Origin: an uncultured Helicobacter sp.
GTDB lineage: Bacteria; Campylobacterota; Campylobacteria; Campylobacterales; Helicobacteraceae
NCBI RefSeq assembly: GCF_937893305.1
Contig: NZ_CALBGN010000015.1
Coordinates: 186,001-250,000 of the forward strand
Direction of reading: 5' to 3'
DNA: 64,000 bases
Below are positions 52,909-60,982 of the stretch, one piece after another. Position 1 is the first letter of the stretch; every line of letters starts with the position of its first letter. Under the pieces are notes generated by a model. That model did no database searches, was not told where the DNA came from, and saw nothing but the letters and a program-made list of their open reading frames with translations. Both the position numbers and the translations under genes were made by a program.

Positions 52909-53220
52909 TTATTTACCCATTGAGCGGACTTCTACATCCACTTCAGGTGCCATATCTAATTTTGTCAAGCTATCCACTGTTTCAGGAGTCGCTGAGACAA
53001 TATCAATGATTCTTGTATGCACTCTAATTTCAAACTGCTCTCTTGAATCTTTATTGATATGGGGAGATTTTAAGACTGTGTATCGTCTTTTTTTTGTTGG
53101 AAGTGGAATAGGACCACGAATCTCTGCACCGGTTCTTTTCACAGCTTCCACAATTGAAACGACTGAACGATCAAGAACACGATGATCATACGCTTTTAAC
53201 TTAAGTCTAATTTTTTCCAT
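52909..53220 (-). CDS. rpsJ: 30S ribosomal protein S10
   Basis: A 103-residue protein and first gene of the ribosomal cluster; also a transcription antitermination partner of NusB. KIRLKLKAYDHRVLDRSV and GPIPLPTKKRRYTVLKSPH are characteristic. It is preceded by AAGGAAAAATAA and by the promoter at 53279-53307. Confidence 0.97.
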   Translation of the reverse strand: MEKIRLKLKAYDHRVLDRSVVSIVEAVKRTGAEIRGPIPLPTKKRRYTVLKSPHINKDSREQFEIRVHTRIIDIVSATPETVDSLTKLDMAPEVDVEVRSMGK

Positions 53221-53246
53221 TTATTTTTCCTTCAAAGAACTCACTA

Positions 53247-53262
53247 ACATTGCTGTCAATGT
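53247..53262 (-). promoter_or_regulatory. Dyad in the S10 operon leader
   Basis: ACATTG-CTGT-CAATGT is a perfect six-base inverted repeat with a four-base loop, between the predicted start near 53272 and the rpsJ start. It would form a small hairpin early in the leader RNA, or a dyad operator. Its role is unknown. Confidence 0.4.
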
Positions 53263-53278
53263 AAATTTGGAAGTTGGG

Positions 53279-53307
53279 ATTATACAGTTAATTGTTTGTT
53301 TTCGCAA
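53279..53307 (-). promoter_or_regulatory. Promoter of the S10 ribosomal operon
   Basis: On the minus strand TTGCGA and TATAAT are separated by exactly 17 bases, with TG directly before the -10. This is the best sigma-70-like promoter in the window. Transcription would start about 53272 and the rpsJ leader would be roughly 50 bases. The spacing and position fit a strong promoter for 28 downstream genes. Confidence 0.7.
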
Positions 53308-53342
53308 TACTTTTGTGCAATTTTTAATATGTTTTTTGCAAT

Positions 53343-53367
53343 TTATTTCCTTAATAAAAGGAAATAA
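53343..53367 (-). terminator. Hairpin between the thioredoxin lipoprotein gene and the S10 promoter
   Basis: TTATTTCCTT-AATAA-AAGGAAATAA is a perfect ten-base inverted repeat with a five-base loop, 39 bases after the lipoprotein gene's stop and 36 bases upstream of the S10 -35. No clear T run follows on the minus strand, so it may be a weak terminator or a binding site. It separates the two transcription units. Confidence 0.5.
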
Positions 53368-53405
53368 TGCATTTTATTCTATTTTCAAGGAAATTAAAAT
53401 CGTTT

Positions 53406-53984
53406 TTAGTCTCCTAAAAATTCTTGAAAAGATTGTTTTATCATTTTAGATTCCATATTTTCTAAATCTGGATTTTTAAAAAACCCTAAAGCCTTTTGGA
53501 ATTTTTCTTTTGGCATAAACCCGGGATAAATAAACAATTCTTTACCGCTTGCACTTAAAAACACAAGTGTAGGTGTTGGGATAATCCTATATCTCTTAAC
53601 CAAATCTGAAGTCTGCACACTTTTGTCTAAAAATTCCACAAAATGCATCTTAAAATAACTAACATTAATGTAATAAGGCTCGTAATTTGTTGTCAAAAAA
53701 CCTTTAATATCTGCATTCTCTTTAACAATCTCCTTCAAACGATCACAATACACACAGCCATTTGCTCCAAAAACTATAAAATAAGGCTTTCCATCGCTTT
53801 TAATTGTGCCTGTTTCTTTAAACACATCAGCAACTTCTACATAAGAATTAATATCTACACTTTCCATTTCTGCTTGTTGTTCTTTAGTATGATTTGTGCC
53901 ACTTGTTACCACATTTCCATTTACTTCATCTTGACAACCATACAAAACAAAGAACATTACAACTATCAAAAACACTCTTAACAT
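53406..53984 (-). CDS. Thioredoxin-fold lipoprotein
   Basis: A 192-residue exported protein. The N-terminal signal ends in the lipobox LYGC with Cys17 as the lipidation site. The thioredoxin-like domain (about 48-180) has the redox pair C76-V-Y-C79 in ANGCVYCDRL and a cis-proline segment RIIPTPTLVF near 136-145. It is likely a periplasmic thiol oxidoreductase; the partner is unknown. AAAGGTAAGAA precedes ATG 53984. In the alternative frame of the SGNH gene upstream, that gene's stop would overlap this start by seven bases, so its translation may depend on the G-tract state. Confidence 0.85.
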   Translation of the reverse strand: MLRVFLIVVMFFVLYGCQDEVNGNVVTSGTNHTKEQQAEMESVDINSYVEVADVFKETGTIKSDGKPYFIVFGANGCVYCDRLKEIVKENADIKGFLTTNYEPYYINVSYFKMHFVEFLDKSVQTSDLVKRYRIIPTPTLVFLSASGKELFIYPGFMPKEKFQKALGFFKNPDLENMESKMIKQSFQEFLGD

Positions 53985-54027
53985 TTCTTACCTTTTCTTC
54001 TTTTTATCTTGAATTCTCTTTTTAGCC

Positions 54028-55701
54028 TTAAGATATCAAATAATAACTTGATATAGCCCCCCCCCCGCCAATAAAGGAAGTATTATTTGCTTTTATTAAT
54101 GCTTCTCCAAGTTTATAAGTGAAACATTCCTTTTCTTTTAAAGCTTCTTTATAATCAGGATAAGATTCCAATTGAGGAAGTTTGACTTTTGGATTCTTTT
54201 TGATTTTTTCTCGGTATTGCTTTTGTTCTTTATTATGTTGTTCTGTAATATATGAAAGAACATAAGGCATTCTAATGTATCCAAGAAAAGATTTAGAATT
54301 TTCTATCATTGCTCGACCTAATTTATAGGATAAATGGCTATGAATTCTAGATTTTGCTGTATTACTACCAATCACTAAGGTCCCTGCATTTAGATTATTG
54401 AGCTGTCTTTTTTCATTTATCAAAGTAGCAATATTTCCTTTGAGCTGATTAATTTGATCTTGCAAAGGTTTTAATTTTCTTGGATCCATTATCGAACAAT
54501 ATTCTTCAACAATTTCCTTATATGTTTCTATAGGAGGAATAATAAAATTATGATAATATTCCTGTGGAATCACAATAACCTCATCTCTCAAAGCCTCGAA
54601 ATCTACAGATTCTTCATAGTAATTTCCATCTGGAGAAGCCAAGAAAAAAGCAATTAAATTACAAAATGGAAGTTTATTAGCATCTTCCCTCCAAGAATGC
54701 ACAATATAATGAAATTCCCTGCCTTTATTTTCATAATGATCAATATTTACGAATGTCTCATCACATATCGAAAAAATCTTCTGCATTTCCAAAAAACAAT
54801 TAAATGTATGTAATTCCTTTATCAATACCTGTCTTTGATTAAAAATTTTCAGACTTGAATAATTTAAAATCGACTCGCTTCTTTTGGGAATATCATTATT
54901 TGAAACACGATTCCAAGTGTGAACTCCTATCAAAACAAGACCTTTAAATCCCCTTTTAAACCTCAATAATGTTTCTCCTTCTTTCAAGCAATAAACAACT
55001 TCACTATACAAACTGTTTTGCTCTTGCTTTTCTTTCAATGTTCCACTAATTATCTCCATATCTTTAGGGGTACTTATAGTAAATTTAGGATTGCTATATT
55101 CAACAGATAAATTTGATAGCTTAAAAGATTCTAAATTAGAAATGATACTTTTACCAAATTCACACATAATTCTGGGCATCATATGCAACCGATCTACATT
55201 CTTAAAAAAATCACTTAATTTATGATTATCCACATATTCCTGCATATCAATACAATTAAATCCAAATTTTAATGCTGTTTTTTTGTGAATTGCGTTAATA
55301 ATTTTACTATTTCCATAATGGTGAGTTGGGAGTATAATTACCAATATTTTCTTTTTCAAGCTATACAATTCTCCATAATACCAATTTAAATTTCTATAAA
55401 TAAGACTCAAGCTAAGTTTTTCTCTGCTTCCAAAAGATCTAGCATTTGAATTTGTATCATTAATATTTGATTCTGTAATAATTAATTCTGCATTTTTAAA
55501 AATCTCTTGATTTCTCTCTCTTTTTAATTCGTAAAAATTTTGGATATGCGTTGTAGTTCCCAATGCAAAATTATAAAACTCTAATTTCTCATCTTCCATT
55601 CTATGCTTATTTAATTTTTCAATTCCTTCTCTAATTCCTTTTTGCAATCCAGTAGTTATTACAGAATTACTACCACCCAATAAAATAATATTATTTCCCA
55701 T
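54028..55701 (-). CDS. SGNH-hydrolase-like protein with phase-variable C-terminus
   Basis: A 557-residue protein. The N-terminal part has the SGNH pattern: S11 in GGSNSV, G48 in FALGTTT, N79 or N81 in ESNINDT, and D170-x-x-H173 in DRLHMM, so an esterase or acyl-transfer role on sugars is possible. The substrate is not evident. The C-terminal part has two copies of a Y-K-L-G motif, at 459-486 and 529-545. The current frame ends GGGGAISSYYLIS because of a G10 tract (54057-54066). With 11 or 8 Gs it would run 25 residues past the G run (YIKLLFDIL and a basic tail) to 53978. It overlaps hemH by 11 bases. Confidence 0.78.
   Translation of the reverse strand: MGNNIILLGGSNSVITTGLQKGIREGIEKLNKHRMEDEKLEFYNFALGTTTHIQNFYELKRERNQEIFKNAELIITESNINDTNSNARSFGSREKLSLSLIYRNLNWYYGELYSLKKKILVIILPTHHYGNSKIINAIHKKTALKFGFNCIDMQEYVDNHKLSDFFKNVDRLHMMPRIMCEFGKSIISNLESFKLSNLSVEYSNPKFTISTPKDMEIISGTLKEKQEQNSLYSEVVYCLKEGETLLRFKRGFKGLVLIGVHTWNRVSNNDIPKRSESILNYSSLKIFNQRQVLIKELHTFNCFLEMQKIFSICDETFVNIDHYENKGREFHYIVHSWREDANKLPFCNLIAFFLASPDGNYYEESVDFEALRDEVIVIPQEYYHNFIIPPIETYKEIVEEYCSIMDPRKLKPLQDQINQLKGNIATLINEKRQLNNLNAGTLVIGSNTAKSRIHSHLSYKLGRAMIENSKSFLGYIRMPYVLSYITEQHNKEQKQYREKIKKNPKVKLPQLESYPDYKEALKEKECFTYKLGEALIKANNTSFIGGGGAISSYYLIS
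54057..54066 (-). repeat. G10 homopolymer, probable phase-variation tract
   Basis: Ten Cs on the plus strand (ten Gs in the coding strand of the SGNH gene), following GGC. Tracts of this length slip during replication in Helicobacter and Campylobacter and switch surface-structure genes. Ten gives the short C-terminus. Nine gives a stop after about seven codons (GLYQVII). Eleven or eight restores the longer frame. Confidence 0.8.
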
Positions 55702-56680
55702 TTTCCATTCTCCTAACTATTTTTAAAATACATTTTGCAAAATCTTCATTTGCATTTAGACATTTTGCTACACGATAGTCCTTGATTCCAACTTTATGTG
55801 CAACTTCCATATATTGTAAAGAAAGTTCAAAATCTGTTTCAGAATTATCCAGCGTAAAAGAAATAGGATAAATCAACAGCTTTTTACCCTTATATTTTAA
55901 TAACACATCTTGTAAGTTTGGCTCTAGCCATTTAATCGGACCAATTTTAGATTGATATGCAACCTTTATGCTTGCAAATTCTAATCCAAATTCCATAAAA
56001 ATGGATTCCAAGATTTCCACATTTTCTAAAATCTCTTTTTGATAAGGATCTCCATTTTCTATGTTTTTTTTAGGTAAAGAATGTGCAGAAAATATCAAAT
56101 GAAAATCCCTAGAATCCTCTCCGTTTAATCTCTCTTTAATGCGTTCTAAAACTGCTAAATTATACTCCCTATCTCTATAATAACGCTCTACCTGCATAAT
56201 CTTTGGCGTAAAACCACACGCCTTAAATGCCCTTAAAATATCCTCCATTGAAGATGCTGTTGTTGTGTAGCTAAAATGCGGATACATACTAAAAAGCACC
56301 ACTTCTTTAATCCCACGCGCCTTTAAATCATGCACCACCGCATCAGCAAAAGGCGGAGTATAGCGCATAGCATAAGTGAAATAATATTCAGATTTTAGCG
56401 TATTTAGGGTTTCACACAACGCAAGAGTATGTCCAACTAATGGTGATTTGCCACCAATTTTTTGATAATTACTCTGTGCTTCTTCTAAGCGTTTATTGAC
56501 AATAAATCCACCTACCATCGCACGCAAAAAAGAGTTTTTAATCGGTAGAATATAAGGATCATTAAACATATTTTTCAAAAAAGTCTTCACTTCAAAAAGA
56601 GAATTTGGACCACCCATATTTAAAAGCACAACAGCTTTGAAGTTTGATATTTTAGATTCCAACTTTTGCTCTAATTTCAC
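55691..56680 (-). CDS. hemH: Ferrochelatase
   Basis: A 329-residue enzyme that inserts iron into protoporphyrin in the last step of haem synthesis. The N-terminal VVLLNMGGPNSL, the FSAHSLPKKNIENGDPY segment with the catalytic histidine, and YQSKIGPIKWLEPN are characteristic. I chose GTG 56680 because AAGGAA lies eight bases upstream; the GTG six codons earlier would place the start inside the csd4 stop region without a good site. It is followed by the SGNH gene with an 11-base overlap. Confidence 0.93.
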   Translation of the reverse strand: MKLEQKLESKISNFKAVVLLNMGGPNSLFEVKTFLKNMFNDPYILPIKNSFLRAMVGGFIVNKRLEEAQSNYQKIGGKSPLVGHTLALCETLNTLKSEYYFTYAMRYTPPFADAVVHDLKARGIKEVVLFSMYPHFSYTTTASSMEDILRAFKACGFTPKIMQVERYYRDREYNLAVLERIKERLNGEDSRDFHLIFSAHSLPKKNIENGDPYQKEILENVEILESIFMEFGLEFASIKVAYQSKIGPIKWLEPNLQDVLLKYKGKKLLIYPISFTLDNSETDFELSLQYMEVAHKVGIKDYRVAKCLNANEDFAKCILKIVRRMENGK

Positions 56681-56684
56681 TCTC

Positions 56685-58037
56685 TTATTCCTTAACACAT
56701 AAATTTAACATTCCACAAAAATTTTTCCCCTCATACAATTCCACACGAAACGCTTTGCCGCGCTTATCTAATGTATAATTTTTATCAATCATATTTTGAC
56801 CAAGCCTTAAATTATGCTCACTAACAACGCCTTTTTTAGAATAACCAATCACATTTACACGCACTCCTTCTTGCTCACGCACCAAAAAATCCTTATGAAA
56901 CTCCAAAACATCACCAACCTTTACTACAACTTCTTTGCCATCAAGTTCAACTTTTAACGACTCTAATTTGCATTGCATAGGAAAAATATCTTGCTTTAAA
57001 TGTGTGATTTTCTTATGTCCAATATAAAGCTCAAAACCATCTTTAACTCTTTTAACTCCTCCAATGGGATGTGTAAAAACAAAGCGATTTTCATCAGCAA
57101 GTAACGGTATAAAATTCAAATAAGGCTTTATATCGCTTAGATTTAAAGTGATATTTTCATTGATTTTTACACTTCCAAATGTATTGATTTTTGACTCAAT
57201 ACTATTTAAATCCAAAGCAAAATTACGCTCAAATTCAATCCCTAAAATCCCCATTAATGCTTCAATAGAGCTTAATTGATAAAGTGTCTTTAATGGAAGT
57301 TCTTTAATGTTTTTGCTAGTTTCAATCGCTAATGCTGGCTTTAAATGTGTAACAGCAAAAAATGTTAAAGAGTTTTGTTGCTCTTCATCTTTAAATTTCG
57401 TCTCTGTATTGCGCACACCAAAGGTATGAAAATCATAATGTAAAGTCTGATTTAAACGTGCTTCAATCTCTTTTGCAATGGAATCTAAATTACCAAAAGG
57501 GACATTATCTAGCGTTTTTTGATCAATTACATAAGTTTGCCCCCACGCTCTAGGATTAAAAATAGAATTTTCCCATTTTTCTCTATAAAATCCGTGTCCA
57601 TCGTGTAGATTAATAATAAAATCTACTCTAGAATCTTTAATAATCTTCTTAATGCGTTCTACATTTTTAAAATCCGGATCATTTTTTGCAATTTTTGCAA
57701 ACTTACGATTCATATCCTTATAGATTCCACGCCTAAAAGCCACAATGCTATTTGGGTTTAAATTTGGCACAACTAGCACATTTCCTTTTTTTATTGTGTA
57801 ATAATCTACTAAAAGTGCTGGAGCGAAGTATCCGCCGGGTTCATCTCCGTGGATTCCACCAATAACTAACAAGGTCGCTCCATCTTCACTGCCCTTTAAC
57901 GCATAAAAATTAAAAGGTATATTTTCTTTAGAATCTTCTACTTTCACAACAATTTCTTGTGCTTGTTTGTTTTCTTGTGCAAGCACAGAGCTTATTACAA
58001 ACACACATACAATAATGAATTGGACAAATTTTCTCAA
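56685..58037 (-). CDS. csd4: Csd4-type zinc carboxypeptidase, cell-shape determinant
   Basis: A 450-residue exported M14-family peptidase. The signal peptide covers about 1-20 (VQFIIVCVFVISSVLA). Metal ligands are H63 and E66 in GGIHGDEPGG and H145 in NLHDGHGF. In H. pylori Csd4 (HP1075) trims peptidoglycan tripeptides to dipeptides and gives helical shape; from memory its first ligand is glutamine, whereas here it is the usual histidine. C. jejuni Pgp1 is the counterpart. I chose TTG 58037, five bases after AAGGA, overlapping the gapA stop as TTGA. Confidence 0.85.
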   Translation of the reverse strand: MRKFVQFIIVCVFVISSVLAQENKQAQEIVVKVEDSKENIPFNFYALKGSEDGATLLVIGGIHGDEPGGYFAPALLVDYYTIKKGNVLVVPNLNPNSIVAFRRGIYKDMNRKFAKIAKNDPDFKNVERIKKIIKDSRVDFIINLHDGHGFYREKWENSIFNPRAWGQTYVIDQKTLDNVPFGNLDSIAKEIEARLNQTLHYDFHTFGVRNTETKFKDEEQQNSLTFFAVTHLKPALAIETSKNIKELPLKTLYQLSSIEALMGILGIEFERNFALDLNSIESKINTFGSVKINENITLNLSDIKPYLNFIPLLADENRFVFTHPIGGVKRVKDGFELYIGHKKITHLKQDIFPMQCKLESLKVELDGKEVVVKVGDVLEFHKDFLVREQEGVRVNVIGYSKKGVVSEHNLRLGQNMIDKNYTLDKRGKAFRVELYEGKNFCGMLNLCVKE

Positions 58038-59038
58038 ATGATTTCCTTGCAAGCATAAAGTGCCATTTCTAAAATCCTATGTGAATATCCCCATTCATTA
58101 TCATACCAAGTCATAATCTTTGCCATATTTTCTCCTAAAACAAAGGTTAAATCAAGTGCCACAACTCCACTTAAAGGACAATCTAGAAAATCCTGTGAAA
58201 CTCCATATTCTCTATCTACTCCCAAAATCCCCTTAAGCCTACTTTCAGCGGCTTCACAAAACACTGCATTAATTGCTTCTTTTGTCGCATTACTTTTAAG
58301 ATTAATATTTAAATCCACCATTGAAACATCAGGCACTGGCACACGCACACTATGTCCGTGTAGCTTGCCTTTTATCTGTGGCAATACTAAATGCAAAGCC
58401 TTTGCCGCACCTGTTGTAGTTGGAATCATATTAACTGCTGCTGCTCTGGAGCGACGAAAATCTCCCTTATGATGTGCAGCATCAATGAGATTTTGATCAT
58501 TTGTGTAACTATGAATTGTCGTTAAAATGCCTTTTTCTATACCAAAAGATTCTTCTAAAAGCAAAATTACAGGAGCTAGTGCATTTGTTGTACAACTTGC
58601 ATTTGAGAAAATTTTCTCCCCTTGATACTCGGTATGATTAACTCCTAGCACAAAAGTTTTTGTATTATCTTTTGCTGGAGCAGAGAAAATTACACGCTTT
58701 GCTCCTTTTTGTAAATGCGATTCCACATCATTCTGCGTTAAAAACAATCCGCTTGCCTCAATGACAACATCTGCTCCACAAATATCAATTTCTTTTGGAG
58801 TTTTATGCTGAAAAAATGGAATCTCACAGCCATTAAAAATTGTTTGATTGGGACTTTGTGTGATTTTACTACATTGATGCACAGAATCGTGCGTTAAAAG
58901 ATAGCTTAAAATCTCTGGATTTGCCAAATCATTAATTCCTACAATCTCAATGCTATCTTGCATTTCACATAATGCTACACGCGCAATAGATCGTCCAATT
59001 CTACCAAAACCATTGATAAAAACTTTAATTTTTCGCAT
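58034..59038 (-). CDS. gapA: Glyceraldehyde-3-phosphate dehydrogenase
   Basis: A 334-residue NAD-dependent enzyme of glycolysis and gluconeogenesis. The Rossmann motif INGFGRIGRS (8-17) and the catalytic Cys149 in NASCTTN are present, with the histidine in TTIHSYTNDQ. I chose ATG 59038 (MRKIKVFINGFG); the 13 codons before it are not part of the family. The Shine-Dalgarno is weak (AGAG). It shares a divergent gap of about 105 bases with the Bax-inhibitor-1 gene and overlaps csd4 by four bases. Confidence 0.95.
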   Translation of the reverse strand: MRKIKVFINGFGRIGRSIARVALCEMQDSIEIVGINDLANPEILSYLLTHDSVHQCSKITQSPNQTIFNGCEIPFFQHKTPKEIDICGADVVIEASGLFLTQNDVESHLQKGAKRVIFSAPAKDNTKTFVLGVNHTEYQGEKIFSNASCTTNALAPVILLLEESFGIEKGILTTIHSYTNDQNLIDAAHHKGDFRRSRAAAVNMIPTTTGAAKALHLVLPQIKGKLHGHSVRVPVPDVSMVDLNINLKSNATKEAINAVFCEAAESRLKGILGVDREYGVSQDFLDCPLSGVVALDLTFVLGENMAKIMTWYDNEWGYSHRILEMALYACKEII

Positions 59039-59143
59039 TGCAATCTCTTTTGTTGTTATATACTGAAATTGTAACATATTTAATAATATTCAAGTATTTT
59101 TAGGATATAATACCAACTTTAATTTTATTGTTAAGGATTGTCA

Positions 59144-59851
59144 ATGTCTTTATATGATAGAAAACCTATAAATAGAGAGTATGGTTACAATGAGCAAACA
59201 ACTTTTTCAAAAGGCGATGTTGCTCTTATTAGCTTTGTTAAACAAACTTATCAGCTTTTTGCAGGTTCTCTGCTTGCAGCGTCTGTGGGTGCTTATGTTG
59301 GAATCACAACATTTGGAAGTGTTGTAGCGCAATACTATATCGGATTTGTTATTTTAGAATTTGCTTTACTTTTTGGATTAATGTTTGCAAAATCTAAGCC
59401 CGGGTTAAATCTTTTAATGCTCTTTGCATTTACTTTTGTTACAGGTTTAACACTCACTCCAATTTTAAGCAAAGTTCTAGGAATGCCTGGAGGTGCAAAT
59501 ATCGTTGCTCAAGCCTTTTTGCTAACGACAGCAATTTTTGGTGTAATGAGTATTTTTGCGCTTCGCACAAAAAAAGATTTAGCAAGTATGAGTAAAATGC
59601 TCTTTATTGCTTTAATTGTTGTTGTTATTGGTTCTTTAATTAACCTTTTCTTAGGAAGTCCGATTCTACAAGTAATTCTTGCAGGTGTTGGTGCAATTTT
59701 ATTCAGTATTTTTATCGCTTATGATACACAAAATATTGTTCGTGGCTTGTATGATAGCCCTGTGATGGCGGCTGTTAGCCTATACCTTGATTTCTTAAAT
59801 CTTTTTATCTCATTACTACAAATTCTTGGAATCTTTAACTCAAAAGAATAA
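59144..59851 (+). CDS. Bax inhibitor-1/YccA-family membrane protein
   Basis: A 235-residue protein with seven hydrophobic helices (about 31-230) and a soluble N-terminus of about 30 residues. YKPINREYG-like DRKPINREYGYNEQ leads into the family's first helix, and FSIFIAYDTQNIVRGLYDS near 180-198 is the typical C-terminal signature with its conserved aspartate. Family members leak calcium or protons, and in E. coli YccA interacts with FtsH. ATG 59144 follows AAGGATTGTCA. The track-like TTG two codons upstream is less likely. Confidence 0.9.
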   Translation: MSLYDRKPINREYGYNEQTTFSKGDVALISFVKQTYQLFAGSLLAASVGAYVGITTFGSVVAQYYIGFVILEFALLFGLMFAKSKPGLNLLMLFAFTFVTGLTLTPILSKVLGMPGGANIVAQAFLLTTAIFGVMSIFALRTKKDLASMSKMLFIALIVVVIGSLINLFLGSPILQVILAGVGAILFSIFIAYDTQNIVRGLYDSPVMAAVSLYLDFLNLFISLLQILGIFNSKE

Positions 59852-60278
59852 TATAAACAATACGCAAAGCTCTCAAGCATTGCGTATTATTGATGCAAAC
59901 CTTAACCGCTTGCGTGAAGGAATCCGTGTTGTAGAAGATATTTTGCGCTATGGATTTAACCAAAAGGATTTTGCGCTTTCTTTAAAGAATCTTCGCCATC
60001 AATGCAAACTCACAGATACTATTGTAAATCATTTAGACCTTCTAAATACACGCGATTCACAAAAAGATGTGTTAAAAATCTCCACAAAACAAGAACAAAA
60101 ACGCGAAAATTTAGAAGATATTTTTCTAGCAAATTTCAAGCGCGCTGAAGAATCAGCCCGTGTCCTAGAAGAGATTTTAAAACTCGCAAACACACAAGAG
60201 AGCGAACATTTTAAAAGGATTCGCTACACACTCTATACGCTAGAAAAAGAAATCTTAATTACCATTTTTTCTCATTAA
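59826..60278 (+). CDS. ThiE-D1-like protein (thiamine-phosphate synthase N-terminal domain family)
   Basis: A protein of about 150 residues with the ThiE-D1 pattern RIIDANLNRLREGIRVVEDILRYG and later FKRAEESARVLEEILK. Such stand-alone D1 proteins occur in this phylum and are annotated as thiamine-phosphate pyrophosphorylase, but they lack the catalytic TIM barrel, so the activity is uncertain. The only upstream start in frame is TTG 59826, overlapping the previous gene by 26 bases and lacking a Shine-Dalgarno; TTG 59877 is an alternative. gph follows after eight bases. Confidence 0.72.
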   Translation: MESLTQKNNINNTQSSQALRIIDANLNRLREGIRVVEDILRYGFNQKDFALSLKNLRHQCKLTDTIVNHLDLLNTRDSQKDVLKISTKQEQKRENLEDIFLANFKRAEESARVLEEILKLANTQESEHFKRIRYTLYTLEKEILITIFSH

Positions 60279-60286
60279 GGATTTTT

Positions 60287-60934
60287 ATGCAAGATTCTAT
60301 TATTCTCTTTGACTTAGATGGCACACTTATTGATTCTACTGAAGCTGTGTATGAAGGCTTTTGTGTGGCTTTTAAACATTTTCAAAAAACGATTCCAACT
60401 TTTGAATCCGTAACATCACAAATCGGGCATACACTAAATACAATGTTTGGGACACTTGGAATTACAGATGATGAAATCCCACAATTTATTAATGTCTATA
60501 AAGAACATTATCGCAAAATTTGTAATGCCAAAACCACACTTTTACCAAATGCTAAGGAAGCAATTTTGCAAGCCCATAGTTTTGCCAAGCTTGGAGTTGT
60601 TACAACAAAAACCGGACAATATTCTAAAATGCTGTTAGAAAATATGGGTGTTGCAAAGTATTTTACTTGTATTATTGGTCGCGAAAATGTGATCAACCCA
60701 AAGCCTAGCGCAGAGCCTATTTTAAAAGCCTTAGAATCCTTTGCTCCTATAAGCAAAACCCACATTTATATGATAGGTGATACACCCTTAGATATTCAAG
60801 CAGCAAATAATGCTGGGATTCAAAGTATTGCTGTTACCACAGGTTATGCAAGTTTAAAAACCCTAAAACAATACACATCAAACATTAAAGATAATGCTCT
60901 AAAAGCAGTGCTTTCTATTAAATCCAATCTTTAA
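60287..60934 (+). CDS. gph: HAD-family phosphatase, phosphoglycolate phosphatase type
   Basis: A 215-residue HAD hydrolase. Motif I FDLDGTLIDS (8-17) gives the nucleophile Asp9 and acid Asp11. Motif II is VVTTKTG (about 104-110), motif III NPKPSAEP, and motif IV IGDTPLDIQAANNAG near 163-177. A helical cap lies between motifs I and II. The substrate is probably 2-phosphoglycolate but other small phosphates are possible. AAGGATTTTT precedes ATG 60287. Confidence 0.88.
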   Translation: MQDSIILFDLDGTLIDSTEAVYEGFCVAFKHFQKTIPTFESVTSQIGHTLNTMFGTLGITDDEIPQFINVYKEHYRKICNAKTTLLPNAKEAILQAHSFAKLGVVTTKTGQYSKMLLENMGVAKYFTCIIGRENVINPKPSAEPILKALESFAPISKTHIYMIGDTPLDIQAANNAGIQSIAVTTGYASLKTLKQYTSNIKDNALKAVLSIKSNL

Positions 60935-60967
60935 ATACGCAAATTTAGCCTACTTTTTGCCAAACTC

Positions 60968-60976
60968 TGCTACAAT
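60968..60976 (+). promoter_or_regulatory. Extended -10 promoter of rnpB
   Basis: TGCTACAAT forms a TGnTACAAT extended -10 seven bases upstream of the predicted 5' end of the RNase P RNA (60983). The spacing places the start exactly on the first base of the P1 stem. No good -35 is seen. The same transcript would run into hypE. Confidence 0.6.
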
Positions 60977-60982
60977 CTTAAA

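Noticed and set aside
54028..55701. Treating the SGNH gene as a plain frameshifted pseudogene
   Set aside because: The break is exactly at a G10 tract and the rest of the frame is intact, so a reversible switch is more likely, though a sequencing error in the homopolymer cannot be excluded.
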